A stretch of 64,000 nt of DNA from Pontiella desulfatans (GTDB taxonomy: Bacteria; Verrucomicrobiota; Kiritimatiellia; Kiritimatiellales; Pontiellaceae): positions 1,860,001-1,924,000 of the forward strand of contig NZ_CAAHFG010000001.1 of assembly GCF_900890425.1 (NCBI RefSeq), read 5' to 3'. Shown here one piece after another: positions 56,674 through 64,000 of this stretch. The position numbers and the translations under genes were made by a program. The notes beneath the pieces are model-generated. The model did not search any database and had not been told where the DNA came from. It saw nothing but the letters and a program-made list of their open reading frames with translations. Numbering within the stretch: position 1 is the stretch's first letter; the number at the start of each line of letters is the position of its first letter.

Positions 56674-57882
56674 TCATCCCCGGGCGGATTTGCGGTACTT
56701 CGCCGGCGTGATGCCCATCCACTTGCGGAACTGCTTGATGAAATAGGACTGGTCGCCGAAGCCGGTTTCGTAGGCAATGTCGGTACAACTCATATCGCTC
56801 TTTTCCAGCAGTCGGCGCGCTTCCTGGATCCGCAGGTAGTGAACGTTCTGCAAGGCGGTCTTGCCGGTCGCCTCCTTCAAGAGGTGGGCAATCCGGAACG
56901 TGCTCAACCCGGCGGCCTCGGCAATTGCCTCCAGCGAGATCGGCTCGGTATAATTTGCGGCGATATAATCGAGCGCCTTGCCGACCGCCGGACTGACGGG
57001 ATTGACGCCCTGCAGGAAAATGCTGTTCATGAAGTCGTCGAGGGCGTCGCTGAGGACATTGCACAGGTCGTCGAAATCCTGGGTTTCCACAATTTGTTCA
57101 ATCCAGGTCATATGCCGCTCCAGCAAGGGTTCCGCCAAAGGGCTGTCCTCCACCGCCGTTCGGACAAGATAGCCCATCATCTCAATGGCACGGGCGCGGA
57201 CAACCACCGGCTTCGGCGAATAGAGGAACATGGCGGCCAGCATCTTGTTGAACATCTTGCGCGCCCCGGCCCGGTCGCCAACCCGGATGAGCGAGAGCAG
57301 GATGCGCTCATCGTCGTAGGGATAGGCCCGGTTCTGCTCGACCTTCCGCTGGTGGATCTCCTCGGCAATCTGGCGCTGCTGGAGCATTTGGTCGCGGTTG
57401 CGCTTCAGGGCGAGCGGATTCCACCCGCTGTATTGGTAGAACGATGCGTAGAGGTTGTCGACGACCTCGCGCACCCGCGCCTGATCAAACACCTCGAGCC
57501 CTTGGACAAAGGCCAGGGCATCGTTGCGGCGAGCCCCCTCGCCCACAAAATAGTTCACCGAGGTGTTGATGCTCTGCGGATCGTCCTCCAGCAGGATGCA
57601 CCCCCCGCACAAGCCCCCTCTTAGATCGGTGCCTTCCACCAGAGGGACAATCCAGCTCATGATGCCCGGCGCAACAAAGAAAACATGCGGCTCCCCCCAG
57701 CGTACGGCTTCGTTGAGGTTATGCCACCTCAGGTGGCACATGGCCGGTAGATTTTCGACGGGACTCGTGGTGGCCGGAAGCGCAATCCGACCCTCGCAAT
57801 CCGACAGGCAGAGGTCGAGACCGCACTGGTTCCGGTAATCCTTCGCCACAGAAGCAAACATTCTTTTCGACAAGATCGACAT
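56674..57882 (-). CDS. AraC-family regulator, PocR-like sensory domain, divergent from the C1 genes
   Basis: A 402-residue regulator. Residues 1-130 hold a cysteine-containing PocR-like domain (Cys20, 25, 29 and 49, and GGLCGGC near 90-94). A helical linker spans about 150-290, and the C-terminal AraC double HTH carries LEAIAEAAGLSTFRIAHLLKEATG and IAYETGFGDQSYFIKQFRKWMG. It lies 157 bp from folD and is transcribed away from it, so it is the likely regulator of the C1 module. The cysteine set could bind a metal or a thiol-reactive ligand; this is inference. Confidence 0.85.
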   Translation of the reverse strand: MSILSKRMFASVAKDYRNQCGLDLCLSDCEGRIALPATTSPVENLPAMCHLRWHNLNEAVRWGEPHVFFVAPGIMSWIVPLVEGTDLRGGLCGGCILLEDDPQSINTSVNYFVGEGARRNDALAFVQGLEVFDQARVREVVDNLYASFYQYSGWNPLALKRNRDQMLQQRQIAEEIHQRKVEQNRAYPYDDERILLSLIRVGDRAGARKMFNKMLAAMFLYSPKPVVVRARAIEMMGYLVRTAVEDSPLAEPLLERHMTWIEQIVETQDFDDLCNVLSDALDDFMNSIFLQGVNPVSPAVGKALDYIAANYTEPISLEAIAEAAGLSTFRIAHLLKEATGKTALQNVHYLRIQEARRLLEKSDMSCTDIAYETGFGDQSYFIKQFRKWMGITPAKYRKSARG

Positions 57883-58039
57883 AGGATGAACACCAAAACC
57901 CTTCCAGATCAGCGTGAAAACCAGTTTCTACACTCTCTTCCAGCAAGAATGCAACATACAACCGAAAAACTTTCCTATCCCCCGAAAGGTCGCTACACTA
58001 CCTTCAGTTTAATAACCAAAGGATCAAGGGAGACGGAAC

Positions 58040-58960
58040 ATGCCGCATTCAAACATCAACGGTCGCGAAGTCGCGGACAAGCTGCTCGAACAAATCCGCA
58101 AGGATGTTGTTGCCCTAAAAAAGGAAAACTGGTTCCCCAAACTCGTTTCAATCAAGGTGGGGCAAAACGACTCGGTCGACCTCTACATCCGCAACCAGAA
58201 ACGCAACGCCGAAAAGGTGGACATCGAATTCGTGGAGCGCCACTATCCTGCCGACATCTCGCTCGAGGAAGTAACCGCCGCGATCATGCATTTGAATGTC
58301 GACCCCTCCGTCACCGGCATCATTCTCCAGCGTCCCGTCCCCGAACACATTCCAATCAAGGCCTTGCAGGAAACCATCCACCCCATGAAGGATGTCGAGG
58401 GTATGCACCCCCGCTCCATCGGCAACATTGTCTACGGCGATCTAATGCTCGGCCCATGCACTGCCGTGGCATCCGTTGAACTTCTGAAAAGCACCGGACT
58501 CAAACTCGAAGGTCTTGAGGCTTGCGTGATCGGCCATTCCGAGATTGTCGGAAAACCCATTGCCTTCCTATTGATGGCCGAAGGCGCAACCGTGACCGTC
58601 TGCCACCATATGACCCGCGAAGTGACCGTGCACTCCCGCCGCGCCGATGCGGTCTTTGTGGCCGTTGGCAAGGCCGGCCTGCTCACCGGCGACATGATCA
58701 AACCCGGAGCCGTGGTCATTGATATCGGCATCAACGTGATCGAAACCGAGGACGGAAAATCCAAGGTGGTGGGCGATGCCGACTATGAATCCTGCCTGAA
58801 AACCGCAGGATGGATCACGCCCGTCCCGGGCGGAGTTGGCCCCGTAACGCTGGCCACGCTGATGCGCAACACCGTCACCGCCGCCCAGCGCCTGCAGGAA
58901 CACTACCATCTCCACTTCCGTGGCGGAGCTCCCGTCGAACGGCAATATCGCCCCATCTAA
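58040..58960 (+). CDS. folD: FolD-like methylene-H4folate dehydrogenase with altered catalytic lysine
   Basis: A 306-residue FolD homologue. ATG at 58040 follows AGGGAGACGGAAC. Gapless alignment to the FolD motif Y-V-R-N-K gives Y49-I-R-N-Q53, so the catalytic Lys (Lys56 in human numbering) is Gln. KDVDG is KDVEG and PCTPxG is PCTAVA. The dinucleotide site is kept as VIGHSEIVGKP, GDMIKPGAVVIDIGIN and TPVPGGVGPVT. Human Lys-to-Gln variants lose cyclohydrolase but keep dehydrogenase activity, so this may be dehydrogenase only. It is first in the C1 set. A 42-bp palindrome follows. Confidence 0.85.
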   Translation: MPHSNINGREVADKLLEQIRKDVVALKKENWFPKLVSIKVGQNDSVDLYIRNQKRNAEKVDIEFVERHYPADISLEEVTAAIMHLNVDPSVTGIILQRPVPEHIPIKALQETIHPMKDVEGMHPRSIGNIVYGDLMLGPCTAVASVELLKSTGLKLEGLEACVIGHSEIVGKPIAFLLMAEGATVTVCHHMTREVTVHSRRADAVFVAVGKAGLLTGDMIKPGAVVIDIGINVIETEDGKSKVVGDADYESCLKTAGWITPVPGGVGPVTLATLMRNTVTAAQRLQEHYHLHFRGGAPVERQYRPI

Positions 58961-59307
58961 CACCGCACACCGATTCAAGCCCCCATTATGTTTGCACGGG
59001 ATTTCCCAGCGCAAATGCGCGCCCCGGAAACGTTGCGGCGCATTACATTCCCATTGGTTTTGTGCCCATGTTTAGCCCCTCCCGTTCCGGACGGAAAAAG
59101 TGACGGCCGTCACTTTTTCCGTCCGGATGTGGGGTTGGCCATTTATTCCAAACGGCAATATCGTCCCTATCTAAGCTCCGAATCGGCTGATTATTTGCTC
59201 TTAAGCGATCTGATATAGCAATATCCGACCATTTTAATCAGCTATGTTGCTATCCGGGATTGGGCGTTCCGTGCCAACCTTTTCCAACATTGGAAAAGGC
59301 GAATGGC
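58961..59307. other. intergenic region between folD and the MetF fusion gene
   Basis: No gene is seen. It contains a 42-bp perfect palindrome (59086-59127). Confidence 0.6.
59086..59127. repeat. 42-bp perfect palindrome, core GTGACGGCCGTCAC
   Basis: Exactly self-complementary over 42 bp: arms TCCGGACGGAAAAA / TTTTTCCGTCCGGA around the core. It lies 125 bp after the folD stop and could form a long hairpin or cruciform. The right arm supplies TTTTT on both strands. Confidence 0.85.
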
Positions 59308-61734
59308 ATGAAACGACTTAAAGACAGCTTGGCAGACAGCAGTTCCTTCACCGTGATCGCGGAGCTCACTTCGGGGGCGGGTTGCAGCATGGAACCGATC
59401 TTCGCGTTCCTTGAAGCGCATAAGGCTTCGGGAGGGAGCGAGATTCCCGACGGATTCGACTTTGCGGGCATTGCCCTGCCCCAGAATCCAGGCGGGGTGT
59501 CGAATCTCGATCCCTCGGACGTGCTTGCGCAACTGGCCCCCACCGACCTGCTGGACAACCTCGACTTTATTCCGCACATGAGTTGCAAGGATCACAACAA
59601 GGCGGCGCTCAACTCCGCCCTGGTCGGCTACCGGCAGCGCGGCGTCCAAAGCGTACTGGCGCTGACCGGCGACAAGCCGGTTTCCTCGAAGGGCGTTTTC
59701 GAACTTGAAGCCGTCGGCCTTTTGCAACTGGTTTCCGAAACCAACCGCAACGAGTTGCTCAAAGGCAGTCATGCCGACCCCGCCCGGGCTCGTCCGTTTT
59801 TTGCCGGCGCGGCGGTTTCGCCGTTCAAGTACACCGAGCCCTCGCAAATGCAGCAATATTTCAAGTTGGAAAAAAAGGTGGCCAGCGGTGCCCGCTATTT
59901 CATCTCCCAAGTGGGTTGGGACTGGAAAAAGTCTCGCGAGCTAAAGTGCTACATGGAGGATGTCGGCCTGAATGTTCCGGTGCTCGGCAACGCCTACTTC
60001 CTCACCACCACCAATGCCGCCCCGCGCTTGATGAACACCGGGAAACTACCCGGATGCTTTGTGAGCAATGCATTGCTTGCGCAACTGCAATCCGAAAACC
60101 TCGATGGGCACATCGACCGCTGCGCGCAACAGGTGGCCATGTACAAGACCATGGGGTATGCCGGCATCGACCTTGGTGGTGTACACGACCATGCCACATT
60201 CATTCGCATTCTGCGGCGTGCCGCCGAGGTAGGCGATGGGTGGGTCGAGTTCCGCGACAACCTTTGCTGGCCTCCGGAACAGGCCTTCTACCTCTACAAT
60301 GAGGAAGGCATCCGCACCACGCTTGCCCCCGGAAAGCCGACGTTGCACGATCGATGCTTCGACTTCATGCACAGCGCCCTGCTCGACCCCGGACACAAGG
60401 GGTTCCATGCCTTCAGGAAAATGCTGGGCAAGGGCAATCCGAATGGGCTCGCCTGCAAGTCCGTGTTCGCCATGGAACGCGCCATTAAACATGCGGCCTT
60501 CGATTGCGAGGAGTGTGGCGACTGCCACCTGTTCGAAAACTTTGGCTACTGCACCATGGGCGGTTGCGCCAAGGGGTTGGCGAACGCCCCATGCGGCGAC
60601 GCGAATGTGGACGGCACCTGCGGCAACGAGGAGGGTTTGGTCTGCCGCGGTGAACAGATCTACCGCGCCGCGAAGGCGCATCCGGGCGGGCTCGACCGCC
60701 TTCGCAAAACCATCAACAATCCGCGCAACCCCTCGCTTGAACACACCTCTTCAATCCTTAACTATCTATTCGGAAGGGACCACACCATGAAAAACGCAAT
60801 CATCACCATAGGCGAAGACATCCACGCCTCCATCCCGAAACACGGCGCGGTCATGCGCGAGCTGCACGCCCTCGGCGAAGGCGCCTACGAAAACGCGAGT
60901 CCGCAGCTCGACTACATGCGGGCGCTCGTGGAAAACCAGGCTACGGAGGGCGCCGATTATATCGCCATCAACGTCGATGATTTCGGCGACACCGACCCCG
61001 CGCTTGCGGCGAAGATCATGGTGGAATACGTCAAGCTCGTCCGCCAATGGGGCAAGGGTGTTCCGGCCTGCATCGACAGCTCCGACGACAACGTCCTGAT
61101 CGCGGGCCTCAAGGCGTGGTACAACACGACCGATCCCGTGAAGCCCCCGCTGGTCAACTCGATCAAGACCTACACCGCCGACCACATGATGCCGTTGAGA
61201 AAAGAATACGGTTTTTCCTTCATCGGAATGCTTATTGATGAAGATTCCGCCAACGCCGGCACCGCGCAGTCCGTCGAGGATCTCGTTGGCCTGGCAAAGG
61301 AAATCTTCGGCAAGGCGATGCAGGCCGGATTCAAGCCGGATGAGATCTTTTTCGATACCACCGTCTTTCCGCTTGCCATCGACATGCCGATGATGCCGGG
61401 TGTTGCGGGCTATACCTACCGCGCATTCGAAACCATCAAGGCCATCAAGGCCGATCCGGGCATGAAGGGCGTGCATTTTTCCATGGGGGTAAGCAACTGC
61501 TGCCGCGACCTCCCCGGGCGAAAGATCGGCATCTGCCGGGCCTATGTGGAGAAAGCGATGGAATGCGGCCTCGATGCCGGCATCGTCAACGCCGCCCACA
61601 AATACGGCACCACGCCTGCCGATCCGAAGCTGGTCGAGCTGGTCTCCGCCTATGCCGCCATGGACGGCGACATGGACAAGACCAACGATGCTGTTGAGCT
61701 CATGGGCGAGTTTTGCGATAGTTTGAGGAAATAG
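59308..61734 (+). CDS. fusion protein: MetF-type reductase + MTHFR_C + pterin-binding methyltransferase
   Basis: An 808-residue fusion. Residues 1-310 are a MetF-type methylene-H4folate reductase: Glu in VIAELTSG, FIPHMSCKDHN, LALTGDKP and FISQVGWD. Residues about 395-445 are the cysteine-rich MTHFR_C domain (CEECGDC, YCTMGGC, APCGD). From residue 494 a TIM-barrel pterin-binding methyltransferase of the AcsE/DHPS type follows (TIGEDIHAS, IAINVDD, CIDSSDD, NSIKTY, FSMGVSNCC). It should interconvert methylene- and methyl-H4folate and pass the methyl to a corrinoid partner not in view. ATG 60787, preceded by GGAAGGG, could give a separate methyltransferase. Confidence 0.85.
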   Translation: MKRLKDSLADSSSFTVIAELTSGAGCSMEPIFAFLEAHKASGGSEIPDGFDFAGIALPQNPGGVSNLDPSDVLAQLAPTDLLDNLDFIPHMSCKDHNKAALNSALVGYRQRGVQSVLALTGDKPVSSKGVFELEAVGLLQLVSETNRNELLKGSHADPARARPFFAGAAVSPFKYTEPSQMQQYFKLEKKVASGARYFISQVGWDWKKSRELKCYMEDVGLNVPVLGNAYFLTTTNAAPRLMNTGKLPGCFVSNALLAQLQSENLDGHIDRCAQQVAMYKTMGYAGIDLGGVHDHATFIRILRRAAEVGDGWVEFRDNLCWPPEQAFYLYNEEGIRTTLAPGKPTLHDRCFDFMHSALLDPGHKGFHAFRKMLGKGNPNGLACKSVFAMERAIKHAAFDCEECGDCHLFENFGYCTMGGCAKGLANAPCGDANVDGTCGNEEGLVCRGEQIYRAAKAHPGGLDRLRKTINNPRNPSLEHTSSILNYLFGRDHTMKNAIITIGEDIHASIPKHGAVMRELHALGEGAYENASPQLDYMRALVENQATEGADYIAINVDDFGDTDPALAAKIMVEYVKLVRQWGKGVPACIDSSDDNVLIAGLKAWYNTTDPVKPPLVNSIKTYTADHMMPLRKEYGFSFIGMLIDEDSANAGTAQSVEDLVGLAKEIFGKAMQAGFKPDEIFFDTTVFPLAIDMPMMPGVAGYTYRAFETIKAIKADPGMKGVHFSMGVSNCCRDLPGRKIGICRAYVEKAMECGLDAGIVNAAHKYGTTPADPKLVELVSAYAAMDGDMDKTNDAVELMGEFCDSLRK

Positions 61735-61754
61735 ATTTTTTTAGGGGAGTTCCG

Positions 61755-62591
61755 ATGACAGATGAAACCAACGATGCCTATGTGCCGTCGCAGATGGCGA
61801 AACGTGCCGAGGCTTCGGCCATCCGCAAGGCCAACCGCGATATGGTCAGTGCCTTTTTCCTTGCGGTGCAGGCCGGTTCGTTCATTGCATTCGGTGCGGC
61901 GTTTTTCACGCACGTCGTTCACGATATGGAGCTGGGGGTTGGCCTCACAAAACTGATCGGCGGCATGACCTTCTCGCTCGGCCTGATCCTCGTCATTATT
62001 GCGGGGGCCGACCTGTTTACCGGCGACACGCTGGTGGTGATGGGTTGCTTTACCGGCAAGGTGAAGGTGGGCAAGATGCTGAAGGGATGGCTGTTTGTCT
62101 TTCTTGGAAACCTCGCCGGGGCGCTGGCCATCCTGCTACTGGTGCATTTCAGCGGCCACTGGCTGGGCAACGGCGGCGCGGTCGGCGCCAAGGCGCTGTC
62201 CATTGCCAACGCCAAGGTGAACCTCACCTTTGTGCAGGCGTTTGCCAGCGGAATGCTTTGCAACATTCTCGTCTGCCTGGCGATCTGGCTCTGCTACAGT
62301 AGCCGCTCCGTCGCCGACAAGATCCTTTCGATCATTTTCCCGATCACCGCCTTTGTTGCCATGGGCTTCGAGCACTCGATCGCCAATATGTATTTCATCC
62401 CCGCCGGCCTGATGCTCAAGAGCAATCCGAACATCGTCGGCCTGCTGGGCGGCGCCGACCTAACCCACCTGACCATGCAAGGGTTCCTGCTCGGGAACCT
62501 GCTTCCGGTCACCCTCGGCAATATGATCGGCGGGGCGATCTTTGTGGGAACCATCTATTGGATCCTCTATCTTCGCAAACCGACCGACTGA
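61755..62591 (+). CDS. formate/nitrite transporter family channel
   Basis: A 278-residue FNT protein with six hydrophobic segments. AGADLFTGDTLVVMG near 80 is the Omega-loop region after TM2, and GFEHSIANMYFIPAG near 205 carries the family His and Asn that conduct the anion. The most likely cargo is formate given the fhs, folD and metF genes on either side; nitrite and hydrosulfide are family alternatives. It starts 20 bp after the fusion gene, with GGGGAGTTCCG upstream. A repeat (62598) precedes the next gene. Confidence 0.92.
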   Translation: MTDETNDAYVPSQMAKRAEASAIRKANRDMVSAFFLAVQAGSFIAFGAAFFTHVVHDMELGVGLTKLIGGMTFSLGLILVIIAGADLFTGDTLVVMGCFTGKVKVGKMLKGWLFVFLGNLAGALAILLLVHFSGHWLGNGGAVGAKALSIANAKVNLTFVQAFASGMLCNILVCLAIWLCYSSRSVADKILSIIFPITAFVAMGFEHSIANMYFIPAGLMLKSNPNIVGLLGGADLTHLTMQGFLLGNLLPVTLGNMIGGAIFVGTIYWILYLRKPTD

Positions 62592-62597
62592 TATTTC

Positions 62598-62663
62598 CAC
62601 CACAGAGAGCACCGAGCCACAGAGTTTTTAAATTTCCGCTCCGTGCCTCCGTGCCTCCGTGGT
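62598..62663. repeat. 'CCACAGAG...CTCCGTGG' inverted repeat
   Basis: Left arm CCACCACAGAGAGCACCGAG, right arm with three CTCCGTGCC-type units ending CCTCCGTGGT, about 14 nt between. It belongs to the widespread 'ACCACAGAGGCACAGAG' palindrome class and lies between the FNT and fhs genes. Confidence 0.65.
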
Positions 62664-62694
62664 AAAAAAGCTCTTTTCAAAAGGAGAACCATTC

Positions 62695-64000
62695 ATGAAA
62701 CTAGACCCGACCCAGATGGCCGACTGGCAAATTGCCGAGGCGGCAGAACAAAACATTAAACCCATCCAGGAAATTGCAGCCAAACTCGGACTGCAGGAAG
62801 GCGAGCTGATCCCCATGGGACGCAATGTCGCCAAGATCGACTACAACACGACCTGGAACCGCGTGAAGGATCTTGTTCCGGGAAAGTATGTCGATGTAAC
62901 CGCCATCAGCCCCACCCCGCTCGGCGAAGGAAAGACCACCACAACTATGGGGTTGGTGGAAGGCCTGGCCAAGATTGGAAAGAAACCCGTCGGCGCCATC
63001 CGGCAGCCTAGCGGCGGCCCGACCTTCAACATCAAGGGCTCCGCCGCCGGCGGAGGCCTGGCGCAGTGCATCCCGCTGGCCCCCTTCTCGCTGGGTCTCA
63101 CCGGCGATATCGATGCCATCACCAACGCGCATAACCTCTGCATGGTGGCGCTCACCGCCCGTATGCAGCACGAAAACAACTACGACGACGAGCGCCTGGC
63201 CCAAATCGGGATCCCTCGCCTTGATATCGATCCCGATCGCGTGCAGATGAAATGGGCCATGGATTTTTGTGCGCAATCGCTGCGCAATATTACCATCGGC
63301 AAGGGAGGCCCTATGGACGGCTACGAAATGGAATCGGGATTCCAGATCACGGTCTCCAGCGAAATCATGGCCATCCTTGCCGTCGCCAGCAGCCTCAGGG
63401 ATCTACGCGAACGCATCGGCCGGATGGTCGTGGCCTACAGCCGCTCCGGCGCGGAAGTCACCACCGCCGACCTCGAAGTCGATGGCGCCATGACGGCCAT
63501 TATGCTCGAGGCCATCAACCCCACCCTGGTGCAGACCATCGAAGGCAATCCGGTGTTGGTGCATGCCGGCCCGTTTGCCAACATTGCCATTGGCCAGAGT
63601 TCGGTGATTGCCGACATGCTGGGAACACGCATGGGCGATTATCTCATCACCGAGAGTGGCTTTGGCGCCGACATTGGCTATGAAAAATTCTGGAACCTCA
63701 AGTGCCGTTATTCCGGACTCAAGCCCGATGCGGTCGTGATTGTTGCCACCGTACGCGCGCTCAAGATGCACGGCGGCGGTCCGGAGGTTAAACCGGGCAA
63801 ACCACTCGATGCGGCCTATACCGACGAAGACCTCGAGCTGCTCGAGGCTGGATGCTCCAACCTGATTGCCCATATCGAGATCGTGAAGAAGAGCGGCGCC
63901 ACCCCCGTGGTTTGCATCAATGGTTTTTACACCGACACACCGGCCGAGCACGAGCTGGTTCGCAAAATCTCCGAGGCCAACGGTGCGCGTTGCGCGGTTT
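62695..64000 (+). CDS. fhs: diverged formate-tetrahydrofolate ligase, C-terminus cut by window edge
   Basis: 435 codons of an ATP-dependent formate-H4folate ligase, cut at the window end (family about 555 residues). ATG at 62695 has AAGGAGAACC upstream. The P-loop [12 protein letters not shown] is at 73-84 and RQPSGGPTF at about 103. It differs from usual enzymes at key blocks: LHFTGDxHA is [17 protein letters not shown] is NIAIGQSS, and TEAGFGADLGAEKF is [14 protein letters not shown]. The ATP site is kept, but two conserved histidines of the LHFTGDxH block and the histidine of AHGCNS are missing. It is the last visible C1 gene and could run either toward formyl-H4folate or formate plus ATP. 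Confidence 0.88.
   Translation, partial: MKLDPTQMADWQIAEAAEQNIKPIQEIAAKLGLQEGELIPMGRNVAKIDYNTTWNRVKDLVPGKYVDVTAISPTPLGEGKTTTTMGLVEGLAKIGKKPVGAIRQPSGGPTFNIKGSAAGGGLAQCIPLAPFSLGLTGDIDAITNAHNLCMVALTARMQHENNYDDERLAQIGIPRLDIDPDRVQMKWAMDFCAQSLRNITIGKGGPMDGYEMESGFQITVSSEIMAILAVASSLRDLRERIGRMVVAYSRSGAEVTTADLEVDGAMTAIMLEAINPTLVQTIEGNPVLVHAGPFANIAIGQSSVIADMLGTRMGDYLITESGFGADIGYEKFWNLKCRYSGLKPDAVVIVATVRALKMHGGGPEVKPGKPLDAAYTDEDLELLEAGCSNLIAHIEIVKKSGATPVVCINGFYTDTPAEHELVRKISEANGARCAV

Overview
The window is a GC-rich bacterial chromosome segment. It most resembles Kiritimatiellota (a Pontiella-like member of the PVC group), inferred from its secreted Cys-type sulfatases, DUF1080 and beta-helix proteins, GLUG/leucine-rich surface protein with 'DxDGDG' repeats, McsA-McsB-ClpC cassette and many degenerate intergenic repeats. 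No 16S or other phylogenetic marker was tested, so the assignment is a judgement. No tRNA, rRNA, CRISPR array or intact insertion sequence was seen.

1-11.5 kb is a glycan-degradation locus. A minus-strand unit (HAD hydrolase, sulfatase, DUF1080 protein, beta-helix protein cut by the window edge) diverges from a plus-strand unit (GH38 alpha-mannosidase homologue and two more sulfatases). An identical 14-bp operator-like site lies in the divergent promoter and again before the DUF1080 gene. Together they suggest a regulon for a sulfated, mannose-containing glycan. 11.6-23.1 kb is mostly housekeeping: cold-shock protein, GAF protein, a NirB-N-terminal-like flavoprotein, HemW, ribosomal proteins L28 and S14, citrate synthase, a hexapeptide-repeat protein with GlmM, a LolD-type ATPase and a branched-chain aminotransferase. 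23.2-29.2 kb holds mcsA-mcsB-clpC (protein-arginine phosphorylation and proteolysis) and argS. A gene-poor stretch at 29.2-29.8 kb carries two tandem perfect DnaA boxes.

29.8-36 kb holds a methyltransferase-like protein, a CorC/HlyC-type CBS membrane protein, two secreted proteins of unknown function, a HAD-IIA phosphatase and MutY. 36-41.5 kb looks accessory: a 1208-residue GLUG/LRR surface protein surrounded by repeat-rich DNA, including a possible small inverted-repeat element. 41.5-57 kb holds ApbE, a LysM lipoprotein, glycogen phosphorylase, MurB, an exonuclease with a signal-like N-terminus, an RNA methyltransferase, a lipoprotein hydrolase, galK-galE under a divergent PocR/AraC regulator, a YbdG-like MscS channel, an esterase and a glycosyltransferase.

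57-64 kb is the most unusual region. A second AraC-type regulator diverges from a folate one-carbon set: a FolD homologue whose catalytic lysine is Gln, a fusion of methylene-H4folate reductase + MTHFR_C + pterin-binding methyltransferase, a formate/nitrite channel, and a strongly diverged formate-H4folate ligase that runs off the window. This reads as a variant methyl-to-formate (or reverse) module.

Three intergenic palindromes of 38-44 bp with unrelated arms but the same core (TGACG-RY-CGTCA) are scattered through the window and may be an undescribed terminator or repeat family.
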